A stretch of 64,000 nt of DNA from Thalassoglobus sp. JC818 (GCF_040717535.1 NZ_JBFEFI010000001.1:682001-746000), one strand, 5' to 3'. Positions 38,562 to 49,108 are shown, numbered from the stretch's first letter. Translations and numbers: made by a program. Notes: generated by a model from the sequence alone, not told the origin.

Positions 38562-39686
38562 ATGAGTCGTCCTGATGTCTCTCGTCGTCAATTCCTTCAA
38601 GTGGCCGGACTCACGACGGTCAGTTCATTGACGTTGCCTGTCTGGGCACAGTCGAAACCATCCTCATCTGAAGTGAACTGGCACGATGTGCGCGACTGGG
38701 GGATCGAAGGCAAAGGCTGGGACGATACTGCGAAGTACTTTGACCGCCTCCCCGCTTTGGCTGAGGGTGTTGTGCGAAGCAACGTCTGGAATCTCAGTCG
38801 ACACTCTGCGGGGATGCTGGTGCGATTCAAAACAGACGCGACGGACATCTCCGCTGACTATGCCGTCACATCTTCAAAACTCGCGATGCCTCACATGCCT
38901 GCAACAGGAGTGAGCGGGCTCGATCTGTATGCACGGGACGACGAAGGAGAATTACGCTGGCTGTCGGTCGTAAAGCCAGACGCTCAACATGTTGTCACGA
39001 AAATGTGTTCCGGAATTATCCCCGGACCGCGAGAGTTCTGCGTATATCTCCCGCTTTACAATGGAACGGAGTCGCTCAAGATCGGAGTTCCGAAAGGTGC
39101 GACATTCGAGCCGATCGAACCGCGACGGGAAAAGCCGATTGTCTTTTATGGCACATCGATCACACATGGGGCCTGTGCTTCTCGTCCAGGAATGCCTCAT
39201 CCCGCGATTCTCGGTCGCCGCCTGAACCAACCGGTGATCAATCTCGGCTTTTCAGGAAATGGTCGACTGGAGAAAGAAGTCGGTCGATTTCTCGTCGAAC
39301 TCGATCCGTCTGTTTACGTCATCGACTGCCTTCCCAACCTGCTGGGACCTCAAGTCGAAGAGCGCGCAGCCCCACTCGTCCGACAACTCCGCAAAGCACG
39401 TCCGACGACACCGATTCTCCTCGTCGAGGACCGTACTTACGCCAACACTCCGTTTTACGTGGAACGGCAACAGCGTCACGAACACGCACGTGAAGCGTTA
39501 AGGAAAGCATATGAGACGTTAAAGGCTGATGGGGACGATCAACTCTTCTACCTGCCTGGTGAAGACTTGTTGGGAGAAGATCGCGACGACACGACCGATG
39601 GTTCACATCCGAGCGATCTCGGTTTCTACCGGCAAGCGAATGCCTTCGAACCTGTGTTGCGAAAGATTCTCGCGAGCAACACCTGA
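38562..39686 (+). CDS. SGNH/GDSL hydrolase with GxDLY domain, Tat-exported
   Basis: 374 residues. Tat signal SRRQFLQVAGLTTVSS. Residues about 40-185 form the N-terminal GxDLY domain, with GLDLY at residues 119-123. The catalytic part shows the nucleophile in FYGTSITHG (Ser199), GFSGNGRLE for block II, and DGSHPSDLGF (Asp346 and His349) for the catalytic pair. Relatives are carbohydrate esterases or lipases. It is 100 bases after the EEP gene and 214 bases before a sulfatase, so I infer a role in polysaccharide deacylation. Confidence 0.9.
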   Translation: MSRPDVSRRQFLQVAGLTTVSSLTLPVWAQSKPSSSEVNWHDVRDWGIEGKGWDDTAKYFDRLPALAEGVVRSNVWNLSRHSAGMLVRFKTDATDISADYAVTSSKLAMPHMPATGVSGLDLYARDDEGELRWLSVVKPDAQHVVTKMCSGIIPGPREFCVYLPLYNGTESLKIGVPKGATFEPIEPRREKPIVFYGTSITHGACASRPGMPHPAILGRRLNQPVINLGFSGNGRLEKEVGRFLVELDPSVYVIDCLPNLLGPQVEERAAPLVRQLRKARPTTPILLVEDRTYANTPFYVERQQRHEHAREALRKAYETLKADGDDQLFYLPGEDLLGEDRDDTTDGSHPSDLGFYRQANAFEPVLRKILASNT

Positions 39687-39900
39687 CCATAACCTCGCTG
39701 TCGAGAAGACACCTAGTGGACTCAGTCGTCTCACTTGTCCCAGTTGTTCTACAAATGATCACATCAATTCTTGTTGAACGGTCCTCGTGGAGGTTGGAAT
39801 TCGCTAAATTCAGTCTTGCTAGCGTTCGGTATCTCTCCATGCTGTTGACCTGATTCGTCACTCAGGAAACTGACTCCCGCAGAACAAGGAACTTTCGTTT

Positions 39901-41376
39901 ATGAAAAGAGTTTACGCAGCCCTCGCCGTACTCGTTGCCGTCCTTTCCGTCTGTCAACTTCCTGCTGACGACAAGAAACCGAACTTCCTGTTCATTATCG
40001 TCGATGATCAGTCACCGTTTGACCTCAAGATCTACGATCCGAATTCGATCTGCGAAACTCCCACAATCAATCAACTCGCTGCTGAAGGAATGGTCCTTGA
40101 CGGGGCTTACCATATGGGTTCTTTCAGCGGAGCAGTTTGCACTCCGTCGCGTCATATGGTGATGACAGGCCGAACCGTCTGGCACCTCCCCAACTGGCAG
40201 TCCGGACAACATTGCCCCGAAAACATCCTCGACAATGTCATGGCTGAGGTCTTCAACAGGGCAGGGTACGACACGATGCGAACCTGCAAAAGAGGCAACA
40301 GCTACAACGACGCCAACCTGAAATTTCAAGTCGTTCGCGATGCGACCAAACGTGGCGGAACAGAAGAATCAGGGAGTGCCTGGCACGGCAAACAGGTCCT
40401 CGATTACCTCAACGACCGGGAGAGCGCAAACGATGAAGACCCGTTCCTGATCTACTTCGGGTTCTCTCATCCCCACGATACGCGCGACGGAACAGAGGAA
40501 CTCCTCGCCAAGTATGGGGCGGTCAATCACGCTGATAAAGATTCTTTCCCACCATCCAATGACAAGCAACCACCGCTGCCCGTGAACTATCTGCCTGAGC
40601 ATCCATTCCACCATGGTCACCCAGGACTGAGAGACGAGGTCGCAGTGTCCGGAGTCTGGGAACGTCGCGATGAAACAACCATTCGCAACGAACTCGGTCG
40701 AGAATTTGCTTGTAACGAAAACATCGACAATCAAATCGCAAAAGTTCTTCACAAACTCGAAGAGATGGGAGAACTCGATAACACGTACATCGTGTACACC
40801 GCCGATCACGGGATGGCCATCGGTCGGCATGGGCTGCAGGGCAAACAGAATCTCTATCAGCACACGTGGCGAGTTCCGTACTTTGTCAAAGGTCCCGGAA
40901 TCAAACCTGGACGCGCCGTCGGAAACGCCTACTTGCTCGATTCTCTTCCAACTCTCTGCGATCTCGCTGGAATCGAGATTCCTGAAACGGTCGAGGGGAA
41001 AAGCTTGAAACCGGTTCTGATGGGAGACGAACTAACTGTTCGCGACACTCTTTACGGAACCTATTCAGGTGGCACGAAACCTGGAATGCGTGCCGTCAAA
41101 CATGGCGACTGGAAGCTCATCAAGTACGATGTTCTCGACGGTGAAGTCCACGAAACTCAGCTCTTCAACCTGGCTGAAAACCCGAATGAGTTTCTCGATC
41201 AAGACCTCGCAGAGAATGCGGACTACGCTGAGAAGCTTGCGGAAATGGAAGGTTTGTTGCTCGCGGAAATGCGAAGGCTGAACGATCCTTACCGGTTGTG
41301 GAATCAGCCTGATGACGGACTTGAAGCTCCGAAAGAACAAAAGAAAGCGAACAAGAAAAAGAAGACCGAGAAGTAG
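39901..41376 (+). CDS. Exported sulfatase (choline-sulfatase-like or iduronate-type)
   Basis: 491 residues with signal peptide VYAALAVLVAVLSVCQLPADD. The sulfatase core is typical: FIIVDDQSPF with metal-binding Asp, the formylglycine motif CTPSR with Cys80, MTGRTVWH, FGFSHPHD and YTADHGMAIG. The C-terminus ends in a highly basic run of Lys (KKANKKKK). It should hydrolyse sulfate esters of polymers outside the cytoplasm after Cys80 is converted to formylglycine. No maturation enzyme is in the window. A strong terminator follows. Confidence 0.93.
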   Translation: MKRVYAALAVLVAVLSVCQLPADDKKPNFLFIIVDDQSPFDLKIYDPNSICETPTINQLAAEGMVLDGAYHMGSFSGAVCTPSRHMVMTGRTVWHLPNWQSGQHCPENILDNVMAEVFNRAGYDTMRTCKRGNSYNDANLKFQVVRDATKRGGTEESGSAWHGKQVLDYLNDRESANDEDPFLIYFGFSHPHDTRDGTEELLAKYGAVNHADKDSFPPSNDKQPPLPVNYLPEHPFHHGHPGLRDEVAVSGVWERRDETTIRNELGREFACNENIDNQIAKVLHKLEEMGELDNTYIVYTADHGMAIGRHGLQGKQNLYQHTWRVPYFVKGPGIKPGRAVGNAYLLDSLPTLCDLAGIEIPETVEGKSLKPVLMGDELTVRDTLYGTYSGGTKPGMRAVKHGDWKLIKYDVLDGEVHETQLFNLAENPNEFLDQDLAENADYAEKLAEMEGLLLAEMRRLNDPYRLWNQPDDGLEAPKEQKKANKKKKTEK

Positions 41377-41440
41377 TCGATTCCGTCACCGGGATCTCCT
41401 TCGATCTTCGGATCGCCTGGGCAAGTTCTGATTTCGCGAT

Positions 41441-41482
41441 GTGTTCCTCTTCTCGCATGACCGGGAGGAGGAACACTTTTTT
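41441..41482 (+). terminator. Rho-independent terminator after sulfatase
   Basis: GTGTTCCTC at 41441-41449 pairs with GAGGAACAC at 41468-41476, followed by six T bases at 41477-41482. It lies 65 bases after the sulfatase stop. A small UUCG-capped hairpin (CGATC-TTCG-GATCG) at 41402-41415 lies between. Confidence 0.8.
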
Positions 41483-41595
41483 AATGCCCATGACGCTGCT
41501 TTTACTCAGCCCACGTGTTGCTCGAAGCTCATTCAGTTTTCGCGCCAGCGATCGCGATGCATCAACACATGTTCAGAGAAATCAGGGTAGAGGAC

Positions 41596-42987
41596 TTAAG
41601 CAAAGATGCCTTCCACAACGTGACCGGAAACATCTGTGAGACGGAAATCTCGCCCAGCATGTCGATAGGTCAGCTGCAAATGATCCAATCCCAACAGATG
41701 CAGGAGAGTCGCGTGTAAGTCGTGGAGATGAACTTTGTCCTGGACGGCATAATACCCGTAGTCATCTGTGGCACCATATTGCATTCCGCCTCGCACTCCA
41801 CCTCCGGCGAGCCACATCGTGAACCCTTCCGGATTGTGATCGCGCCCGTTGTCTCCAGCCCCCTGACAAGTTGGAGTTCGTCCGAATTCTCCTCCCCAAA
41901 GGACGAGGGTGTCTTCCAGAAGTCCTCGCGATTTAAGATCCGACAGCAGCGCAGCGATCGGTTGATCTACTTCTGCCGCATTCTGCTCATGACCTTTCCG
42001 CAAATTACCGTGTTGGTCCCACTGCACATCAGTATTGCTGTGCGTCACCTGGATGAATCGAACACCTCTTTCAGCGAAACGACGGGCCATCAGACATTGT
42101 CGTCCAAAATCAGCTGTGATCGGATGATCTGTTCCGTACAGCTTGTGCGTGTTCTCAGTTTCTGAAGCCAGATCGAGTGCTTCCGGCATTTCCGTCTGCA
42201 TTCGAAAAGCCAGTTCAAAGGATTGAATTCGAGATTCGAGTTCAGCGTTCTCGCCAACAGATTCAAGAAAGTGTCTGTTGAATGTCTGAGTCAAATCAAG
42301 CTGCGTCCGCTGCTGCTTGAAGTTCATCTCTTGATTGTGGATGTATTTCACCCGCGCCTGCTCAGAAGACTGACTTGCCAATCCTAAAGGAGTTCCACTG
42401 AAATTCGCTGGTAGAAAAGCAGCTCCCCAGTTCTTCGTTCCTCCATGAGCCAACGTCGGACAAATCGTAATGAAGGCAGGTAAGTTCGCGTTTTCAGTTC
42501 CGAGACCATAGGAGATCCACGCACCCATGCTGGGGCGAACGAAGGTGTCACTCCCGGTATGAACCTTCAGACAAGCGCCGCCGTGTGCTGGATTGGAACC
42601 ATGCATGGAGTTGATGAAACAGAGGTCATCAACGCACTGGGCCACATTCGGAAACAACTCGCTTACCGCGATTCCGCTTTCTCCATACTTCTTGAACTTC
42701 CACGGTGAACCGAGAAGATTTCCAGTCGGAGCAAACTGAACGCGAGGTTTTTCAAAGGGAAGTGGTTTGCCGTGATCTTCCTGAAGCTTCGGTTTGTAGT
42801 CGAAGGAATCGACTTGCGAGGGACCGCCTTTCATGAACAGAAAGATCACCCTCTTGGCACGCGGTAGGTGATGCGTTTGCTTGGCCTGATCACCTGATTG
42901 AGCCTCGTGTGAAAGCATCGAAGCCAGCGCGAGCGAACCGAAACCGATCGATGATTTCTGAAGAAGCTGTCGTCTTGAAAGAAACAT
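41596..42987 (-). CDS. DUF1501 domain protein, Tat-exported
   Basis: 463 residues. Tat signal [20 protein letters not shown]. Typical DUF1501 motifs are seen: [26 protein letters not shown] and [11 protein letters not shown] near the C-terminus. The family belongs to the alkaline phosphatase-like superfamily but its reaction is unknown. In planctomycetes it is usually the partner of a PSCyt1/PSD1 cytochrome protein, as here: the gene lies 110 bases downstream of that gene on the same strand, and both are probably cotranscribed. Confidence 0.93.
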   Translation of the reverse strand: MFLSRRQLLQKSSIGFGSLALASMLSHEAQSGDQAKQTHHLPRAKRVIFLFMKGGPSQVDSFDYKPKLQEDHGKPLPFEKPRVQFAPTGNLLGSPWKFKKYGESGIAVSELFPNVAQCVDDLCFINSMHGSNPAHGGACLKVHTGSDTFVRPSMGAWISYGLGTENANLPAFITICPTLAHGGTKNWGAAFLPANFSGTPLGLASQSSEQARVKYIHNQEMNFKQQRTQLDLTQTFNRHFLESVGENAELESRIQSFELAFRMQTEMPEALDLASETENTHKLYGTDHPITADFGRQCLMARRFAERGVRFIQVTHSNTDVQWDQHGNLRKGHEQNAAEVDQPIAALLSDLKSRGLLEDTLVLWGGEFGRTPTCQGAGDNGRDHNPEGFTMWLAGGGVRGGMQYGATDDYGYYAVQDKVHLHDLHATLLHLLGLDHLQLTYRHAGRDFRLTDVSGHVVEGIFA

Positions 42988-43097
42988 TTCTTCTCTCTAC
43001 TGGTTTCACAATTCGTGATTCGAGGATTGCCAACTGGTAAGTGATTGGAATGCGAGCTAAACGGATTCAGTCAAATCGATCGCATGAAATACTCACG

Positions 43098-45728
43098 CTA
43101 ACGAATGTAAAGGAACTCGCTCGAAGCCAGGATCGACTGGCAAAGTGCTCGCCAGGCGCGCAGTTGAGCACTCTTTGTGTTGTCAGGTTCGGTGACACTT
43201 TCCGCTTCAGGCGCACCTGTGTCATCGTCGAGCAATGAGACCTCCATCCCTGCGCCATCTTCAGAGTTGTTCAATTCGAATGCCTTGAGGAAGTGAGAAA
43301 CTTCTCGCAACTCCGCTTCTGTAGGGAGTCGCCCATAAGCTTCTTCGAACAGGCGAGTGATTCGTTGATTCGTCGTCAAATCGCGACTCAGAATTCGCGC
43401 GGCCATCGATTCCGCCATCTCATTCATGAATGGAGAGTTCATCAAGAACAAAGCTTGCGGTGAAGTTGTGCTCGAATCTCGATCACCGTTGAGCACACTG
43501 GCGTCGCTGTAATCGAAGAGCTGAAACATGTCGTACAGATGATTACGGATGATTGGGATATAGAGCGATCTCCGTTTGCTCTCATACGCGGTCGCATCCT
43601 GAGATGTGTGGTTGAAGACAAGTTCCCTGTTTGGTGTCGTGATGACGGGCCCCCCGATTGTGCGATCGAGTTCTCCGCTCGTCGCCAGAATCGCATCACG
43701 AACAGCTTCCGCTTCCATCCGTCGGACATCAAACCGACCGTAGCTTCTGTTCCCGGGATCTTTCTTGATCAGCGTTGCCCAATCTCTAAGTGCTTCAGTT
43801 CGGTTTTCGCTGTCGGGAAGCTGACTCGGATGGCTCGCTCGTTGATATGTCTCTGAGAGCATGATGTGACGATGCATTTCTTTCATCGACCATTCATCAT
43901 CGATGAAACGCGCTGCCAACCAGTCCAGAAGCTTGGGATGAGTCGGAGGTTCCCCCTGTATCCCAAAGTTATCGATAGTCGCAACGATCCCTTTTCCGAA
44001 ATGCCATCGCCAGATGCGATTCACCATTACACGCGCAGTGAGTGGATTCTCGCGCGAGGTGAGCCAGCGAGCGAATTCTAGACGACCACTTCGATCTTCC
44101 GGAATTGACGGTTGATGATCGCCGACAAGAACCCGAGGAAATCCTCGCCGAACGTCCTCTCCAAGCGTGAGATGACTTCCGCGAATATGGATCGAGGTGT
44201 CCTCAACGGTTCCTTCTGCGACCGCCATTGCCGATGGAATTTCAGGAGCAGACTCTTCGAGCTTCTTCAACTCCTCCCGGAGTCTCTTCAGATCTGAAGC
44301 AGCTGCCTCAGAGAACTCTTTTTCTTCAACAGCTTTAGGCTCCGAATTTTCATCGACCGATTCTTGTGACTCAGACTTCGCAGCAGCTCGCTTGTCGATG
44401 ACTTCACGCTTGGCAGCATCAATGCGCTGAGCAATTTCTTCGTTCTTCTCAGCAACGGTTTGCTCATGGGCTTGCTGATGCGACAACTCTTCTGCATTCG
44501 GGATTGCAACTTCGTTCCACCGGGCGATGAGCTTGAATGTCTCCATCGTTTTGGTGCTTTTGAAGATCCCGGCCAGAGCGTAATAGTCCGCATGTTCGAT
44601 CGGATCAAACTTGTGAGTATGGCACCGGGCACAGCCGAGTGTGAGTCCCATCAAACCGCGACCGATCGTGTCGACCTGTTCATCGACGATGTCCATCTCC
44701 ATCTTGCTTTCATCGACCTCAGCCAGAACCTTGGGACCGATGACGAGATAACCGGTGGCAATTAATTGCTCGTGTCCGGTTGTCGGTTCCCGATCAGGAA
44801 CCAGCAAGTCTCCAGCGAGTTGCTCCACGAGGAATTCGTCGTACGGCTTATCTTCATTGAAAGACTGGACAACATAGTCACGATACCGCCACGCATTTCC
44901 GTGGGCAGCATTTTCATCGAGCCCATTGGAATCGGCATAGCGTGCGACATCCAGCCAGTGCCGCCCCCAGCGTTCGCCATAGTGCGGCGAATTCAGTAAG
45001 CGTTCGACAACCTTGTTGAAAGCATCAGGCGAATCATCTTCCACGAACGCTTGGATCTCTTCGACAGTCGGAGGAAGTCCGACCAGATCAAACGTCGCTC
45101 GTCGAATGAGCGATCTTTTGTCTGCCCGGGGCAGGGGATTGAGCCCTTGACTGTTCAAATCCGCGATCACGAACGCATCGATTGGATGAGTCGCAGCCTT
45201 ACCATCGATTGATAACCCAACGTCTGGCACTTCCGGCAAAACAATCGGTTGAAAAGCCCAGTGTTGGCGGCCCGCTTCCAGATCGATTGTTGAAGTCGGT
45301 CGAACCTGTTCGACCTGACCAGTTTCGGGATGCGGCGAACCTAACTCGATCCAATGAGTCAAGTCTTTGATCTGCTGGTCTGTCAGCCTCTCATCGGGAG
45401 GCATGCGAAGATCACTGTCTCGATAGCTGATCGCATTGATGATCAAGCTGCGATCCGGTTTGCCTGCGACCATTACCGGCCCCGCGTTTCCGCCTTGCAG
45501 CATGCCTGTGAGATTATCCAGTCGCAGCCCGCCTTCCTGTGTCTCCTCACTATGACAGTCGTAGCAATGGTTTGCCAGAAGTGGTCGAATTTTGTTTTCG
45601 AAGAATCGAATTTGCTCGGCAGTGGGCTGCTCCTGCACCTTCGGCTGAGTTTCTTCTGCTCTTGTCATCGTTGTGAGAGAGCAGAGAATCAGGAGCGCAA
45701 CGCTTTTGATAGCACCAGTACGATTCAT
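43098..45728 (-). CDS. Planctomycete cytochrome protein (PSCyt1-PSCyt2-PSD1; DUF1549/DUF1553)
   Basis: 876 residues from the ATG at 45728, whose signal peptide is SVALLILCSLTTMTRAEE. Residues about 40-110 carry the haem motif CYDCH of PSCyt1. The DUF1549 (PSCyt2) part follows with HWLDVARYADSNGLDENA and ARCHTHKFDPI. A long charged helical linker of Glu, Lys and Ala lies near residue 420-480. DUF1553 (PSD1) fills the C-terminus with RVMVNRIWRWHFGKG. These proteins are thought to be extracytoplasmic redox-linked factors of polysaccharide use; their substrate is unknown. The DUF1501 gene follows on the same strand, which is the common arrangement. Confidence 0.95.
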   Translation of the reverse strand: MNRTGAIKSVALLILCSLTTMTRAEETQPKVQEQPTAEQIRFFENKIRPLLANHCYDCHSEETQEGGLRLDNLTGMLQGGNAGPVMVAGKPDRSLIINAISYRDSDLRMPPDERLTDQQIKDLTHWIELGSPHPETGQVEQVRPTSTIDLEAGRQHWAFQPIVLPEVPDVGLSIDGKAATHPIDAFVIADLNSQGLNPLPRADKRSLIRRATFDLVGLPPTVEEIQAFVEDDSPDAFNKVVERLLNSPHYGERWGRHWLDVARYADSNGLDENAAHGNAWRYRDYVVQSFNEDKPYDEFLVEQLAGDLLVPDREPTTGHEQLIATGYLVIGPKVLAEVDESKMEMDIVDEQVDTIGRGLMGLTLGCARCHTHKFDPIEHADYYALAGIFKSTKTMETFKLIARWNEVAIPNAEELSHQQAHEQTVAEKNEEIAQRIDAAKREVIDKRAAAKSESQESVDENSEPKAVEEKEFSEAAASDLKRLREELKKLEESAPEIPSAMAVAEGTVEDTSIHIRGSHLTLGEDVRRGFPRVLVGDHQPSIPEDRSGRLEFARWLTSRENPLTARVMVNRIWRWHFGKGIVATIDNFGIQGEPPTHPKLLDWLAARFIDDEWSMKEMHRHIMLSETYQRASHPSQLPDSENRTEALRDWATLIKKDPGNRSYGRFDVRRMEAEAVRDAILATSGELDRTIGGPVITTPNRELVFNHTSQDATAYESKRRSLYIPIIRNHLYDMFQLFDYSDASVLNGDRDSSTTSPQALFLMNSPFMNEMAESMAARILSRDLTTNQRITRLFEEAYGRLPTEAELREVSHFLKAFELNNSEDGAGMEVSLLDDDTGAPEAESVTEPDNTKSAQLRAWRALCQSILASSEFLYIR

Positions 45729-45919
45729 TCCCGAAGGTCTTCCTTCGTTAAGCATCCCAGAACATGACTTTATCACTCATATTTGGCGACTCAGTCGAGG
45801 AGCACGTCTTGTCGCTGGGCAGATTTTTAGAATAGTTGGTGAACGCACCCATAAAATCCAAAACAGAGACCATCACCTCAAACAGGTAATGGCCCCTGAT
45901 TGGACGCAAGAAGTTTCAG

Positions 45920-45950
45920 AGCGAGCGATTCCGTTTCGGGATTGCTCGCT
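45920..45950 (-). terminator. Hairpin after Gfo/Idh/MocA gene
   Basis: A 13-base stem with two G-U pairs (AGCGAGCGATTCC / GGGATTGCTCGCT, loop GTTTC) begins 11 bases beyond the stop on the minus strand. The T tract is poor, so terminator function is probable, not certain. Confidence 0.5.
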
Positions 45951-45960
45951 GGTTCTCAAC

Positions 45961-47328
45961 TTACATGTCGATCTCAAAACCCTTTCGGTATTCTCGGGAG
46001 AGGAATGTGTTGGCTTGGGAATCGCCGACGATCTCTCGTTTCTCTGGATCCCAATTAACTGCCCGTCCCAATCGCATTGCGATATTGGAAAGATGACAGA
46101 TCTCAAGCATGCGGTTGTGCGACCACACATCGGAGATCGGCTGTTTTCGCGAGTTCATCGCATCGATGAAGTTGGCGGTATGATTCTCGCTGACCGGGCC
46201 GCCGTATACTTCTTCAATCGCTCCGCCTGGAAGTGGATTCGATTCGAGGTCTTCGACAGGCTTACCGGTGATTTTGCCTCGGTTAACGAAGAATCGACCT
46301 TTCGTGCCTTCGAAGAGAATTCCATTGTCGCCTTCGCTGGTGATGATCATCTCGATGTCATTCGGCATATCGACTTGAATGTTGAACTGGGTCGCTGCAT
46401 TGTATTGATCATCAACGACAGGATTTCCCTCTTTGTATTCAACGGGCAACGTGTAGTTGAGTGGGGTCACGCGACTCGGCCCGGTCTCGCTGGCACCGAT
46501 TGCCCAGCAGGCAATATCAACATGGTGAGCACCCCAGTCGGTCAGCTTGCCTCCGGAATACTCATGCCAGTTTCGGAATGAATAGTGGCAATTGCTGAAG
46601 AGCGGAACTCCTCCGCCGTAACCTTCGCGCATTTCTGGCAGCGCGCGATAGTCGACTTTTGGTGCTGGCCCCAACCAGAAATCATAGTCAAGCCCATCAG
46701 GAGTTTTGACCTTTGGAATGACCGGAGATGCTTCCATCCCGTTGATACCGCATGTCACTTTCTTCACGGTTCCAATGCGACCATGGTTGATGAGCGCAAC
46801 CGCCTGCAGGAAGCGTTGTTCTGACTCGGTTCGCTGCATCGTTCCCACCTGGAAAACGCGCCCGGTCTGATCAACGATTTTCTCGATCAATTTTCCTTCG
46901 TCGATTGTGAGAGTCAGCGGTTTCTCGCAATAAACATCTTTCCCGGCGAGCATCGCTTCTACAGCAATCTTCGTATGCCAATGGTCCGGAGTCGCGATCA
47001 TGACAGCATCGATATCGTCGCGATCGAGAATCTTGCGATAGTCTTTGTAGCCGTCTGGTTTCTTCGACTGATGTTTCGAAGCTTTCTCAATGTTGTCACC
47101 AAGCACGTTCGCATCGACATCCGCAAAGGCCGCGAAATCGGCGAACTTGAATGACTTGCTCGTGATCGTCCAACCCTGGTTGCGAAGACCGATTGTCGCA
47201 AAGACTGGACGTTCATTCGGCGACTGGTAAGCAAACGAGCGGCTTGCAAACGGGACGAGCAATCCGGCTGTCGCAGCCGCTGTCCCTTGCAGGAATTGAC
47301 GACGAGTTGTCTGGTGATGAAGAGTCAT
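45961..47328 (-). CDS. Gfo/Idh/MocA family oxidoreductase, Tat-exported
   Basis: 455 residues from the ATG at 47328. Tat signal TTRRQFLQGTAAATAG. The Rossmann fold follows with the region ATIGLRNQGW, then AVMIATPDHWH and the conserved motif VYCEKPLTLT, where the Lys-Pro pair is typical of the active site. The C-terminal alpha/beta substrate domain includes FSNCHYSFRNWHEYSGG and DWGAHHVDIACWA. Members use NAD(P) to oxidise or reduce sugar derivatives; planctomycete Tat-exported copies are abundant. It lies downstream of the PSCyt1 region without close spacing. Substrate unknown. Confidence 0.93.
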   Translation of the reverse strand: MTLHHQTTRRQFLQGTAAATAGLLVPFASRSFAYQSPNERPVFATIGLRNQGWTITSKSFKFADFAAFADVDANVLGDNIEKASKHQSKKPDGYKDYRKILDRDDIDAVMIATPDHWHTKIAVEAMLAGKDVYCEKPLTLTIDEGKLIEKIVDQTGRVFQVGTMQRTESEQRFLQAVALINHGRIGTVKKVTCGINGMEASPVIPKVKTPDGLDYDFWLGPAPKVDYRALPEMREGYGGGVPLFSNCHYSFRNWHEYSGGKLTDWGAHHVDIACWAIGASETGPSRVTPLNYTLPVEYKEGNPVVDDQYNAATQFNIQVDMPNDIEMIITSEGDNGILFEGTKGRFFVNRGKITGKPVEDLESNPLPGGAIEEVYGGPVSENHTANFIDAMNSRKQPISDVWSHNRMLEICHLSNIAMRLGRAVNWDPEKREIVGDSQANTFLSREYRKGFEIDM

Positions 47329-47782
47329 TCGAGATTTCCTTTTTCGGCTGGAACGTGAATTGTGAGAAACACTCACTCACACTTGGCGAGACGTCGTCGC
47401 TCGGTCTATGACTTCATTCGGGCAACGTCTTCTTCTCGCTCGGTGGCGGAATGATGAATCAGGCAGGATTGATCAATTTTGACTGCTTGTGCAAGGACTT
47501 TCAATACATGAGGACCGATCTGTTCCGTGATGCCTCCACTTGGAGAGCTTCGAACAGGTGTATGACAACTCATGAAAAACGTTTCCAATTCGCCAATCAG
47601 TTCGCCAAAATTGCTCAACTCGAAGTTTCCCCGTCTGAATTCGGGATGCCGCAGCCATAAAGACCAATCACGACTAAGTATCGATAGAAACATGCTTGGC
47701 CGGTGCGCTTGAGCAAGTTGAGCACTCATAAGCGCATCGAGTGCAGACGCACCTTTCGAACATGGTCAAAGGAACAGAGCTG
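47329..47782. other. Divergent intergenic region
   Basis: 454 bases between the oxidoreductase and the membrane-anchored unknown. A 107-codon minus-strand frame (47406-47729) looks like chance. No strong hairpin or reliable promoter pair was seen. Confidence 0.4.
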
Positions 47783-49018
47783 ATGTCGGACACAGCACGC
47801 AAGAAACGCTCCCGCAAACGAAAACGCTCGCAGAAGGGACAGCTTCGCTGGGTCCTGATCGCTGTAGCGGGACTTGCAATTGGTGGCGGGTTACTCTGGA
47901 CGATGGGTTCCAAGCTGTTGGACGGATTTCAGCAAGCCCAGCTACACAACCAGATCACAGAAGTTCGAAATAAGAATCTTTCTGGAGAAACCGTTCGCGA
48001 GATTCATCTTCCCTCCGGCGTTTCATTCGCGATTCCTCAAGACTTCAATGGTCGACAAATCACACCGAAAGGTGACGTCAACCTGTTTTCTGTGACGCAC
48101 CTGTTTTCTTACGGAACGCAAAATGCACCCGACCGACTTCTTCTCTCCTACGGGACTCTCAGTTTTCAAGGGCAGGGCGGTTCTCCTCTCGAAGCAGTTA
48201 TGATGCATTCGCCTGCCAGTTCGCTGCTCGCCAACAGTGACCTCACCAATCAACAAGTCGTCTCGGACGAACAGGGAGATTGGAACGCGTTTCCCTACCG
48301 AGACATCCTGGTCTCAGGTGCCAACAACCTCGAAGCCCGGGCTCGCTTACTTTTGATTGAAGGGAGCCTGCTGATTCTGGAAGCAACCTGGACACCGCAA
48401 AGCGCTCCGCGAGCGAAGAGTTTCTTCGAGTCCATTTCCTACAAGCAACCTGCTTCAGACGTCGCCGAAACCAAGGTCTTACCCGAAGGCGAAACAGACC
48501 TTTTGAAGCTCATTAACGTTCTCACTGACTCCTCAGTCGGCGACTGGATCGATTTCGAAGGTGGAGTCGTTAGCCCTCCTCAGACTCAGGCAGCAATTCT
48601 CTCAATCCCGATTGAAGCCCCCGAGTCTTACGAGATGCGCCTCAGTGTTCAACGTGCATTTGGAAACGAATCGTTTAACGTCGGTCTCCCGATCGGTGAC
48701 TCAATGGGACTTCTAGTGATCGACGGATTTGGCGGCAACATCTCAGGACTCGGAACAATCTCCGGAGCATCACTCGACCAACGCTCAGACGCAGTCACCG
48801 GCTCCTTCCTCAGCCTCGACCCGTCAGATATCGTGATCAACGTCACTCCCGACTCCATTCACGTCACCTGCAACGACACAATTCTCGTCGACTGGACCGG
48901 TGATCCTTCCACCTTAGAAGTCCGCAAACAATTCTGGAAAGTCGACGAACCCCAACTCTTCTTCGGAAGCTGGGAATCCGAATTCGTCATCCGCTCCGCT
49001 GCGATTTGGAAGAGATAG
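47783..49018 (+). CDS. Membrane-anchored protein of unknown function
   Basis: 411 residues from the ATG at 47783, with AAAGGA about ten bases before it; earlier in-frame starts (47741 GTG, 47762 ATG) lack such support. The N-terminus is very basic (ARKKRSRKRKRSQKG) and is followed by one membrane helix (WVLIAVAGLAIGGGLLW). This makes a type II anchor with the rest outside. Residues about 60-220 are beta-rich (VSFAIPQDFNGRQI, LLLSYGTLSFQG). A second domain at the C-terminus resembles a LamG/DUF1080-type beta-sandwich (GDWIDFEGGVV, VRKQFWKVDEPQLFFGSWES), but this is weak. I do not recognise a family. Confidence 0.65.
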   Translation: MSDTARKKRSRKRKRSQKGQLRWVLIAVAGLAIGGGLLWTMGSKLLDGFQQAQLHNQITEVRNKNLSGETVREIHLPSGVSFAIPQDFNGRQITPKGDVNLFSVTHLFSYGTQNAPDRLLLSYGTLSFQGQGGSPLEAVMMHSPASSLLANSDLTNQQVVSDEQGDWNAFPYRDILVSGANNLEARARLLLIEGSLLILEATWTPQSAPRAKSFFESISYKQPASDVAETKVLPEGETDLLKLINVLTDSSVGDWIDFEGGVVSPPQTQAAILSIPIEAPESYEMRLSVQRAFGNESFNVGLPIGDSMGLLVIDGFGGNISGLGTISGASLDQRSDAVTGSFLSLDPSDIVINVTPDSIHVTCNDTILVDWTGDPSTLEVRKQFWKVDEPQLFFGSWESEFVIRSAAIWKR

Positions 49019-49108
49019 AGGATCAATGCTCGAAGCACTCGAATTCTGTTGAGTCTACAACAAGAAATAGAACGCCTTTCGACAACGATTGGGCTAAGCG
49101 TTATCTTC

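Noticed and set aside
45673..46581. + frame of 302 codons
   Set aside because: Antisense to the Gfo/Idh/MocA gene and with no recognised motif.
47690..47720. Sigma-54-like TTGGC and CTTGAG near the unknown membrane gene
   Set aside because: The GG and GC pairs are not at the required spacing.
47406..47729. Minus-strand frame of 107 codons in the intergenic region
   Set aside because: No ribosome binding site or known domain; may be chance, though it cannot be fully excluded.
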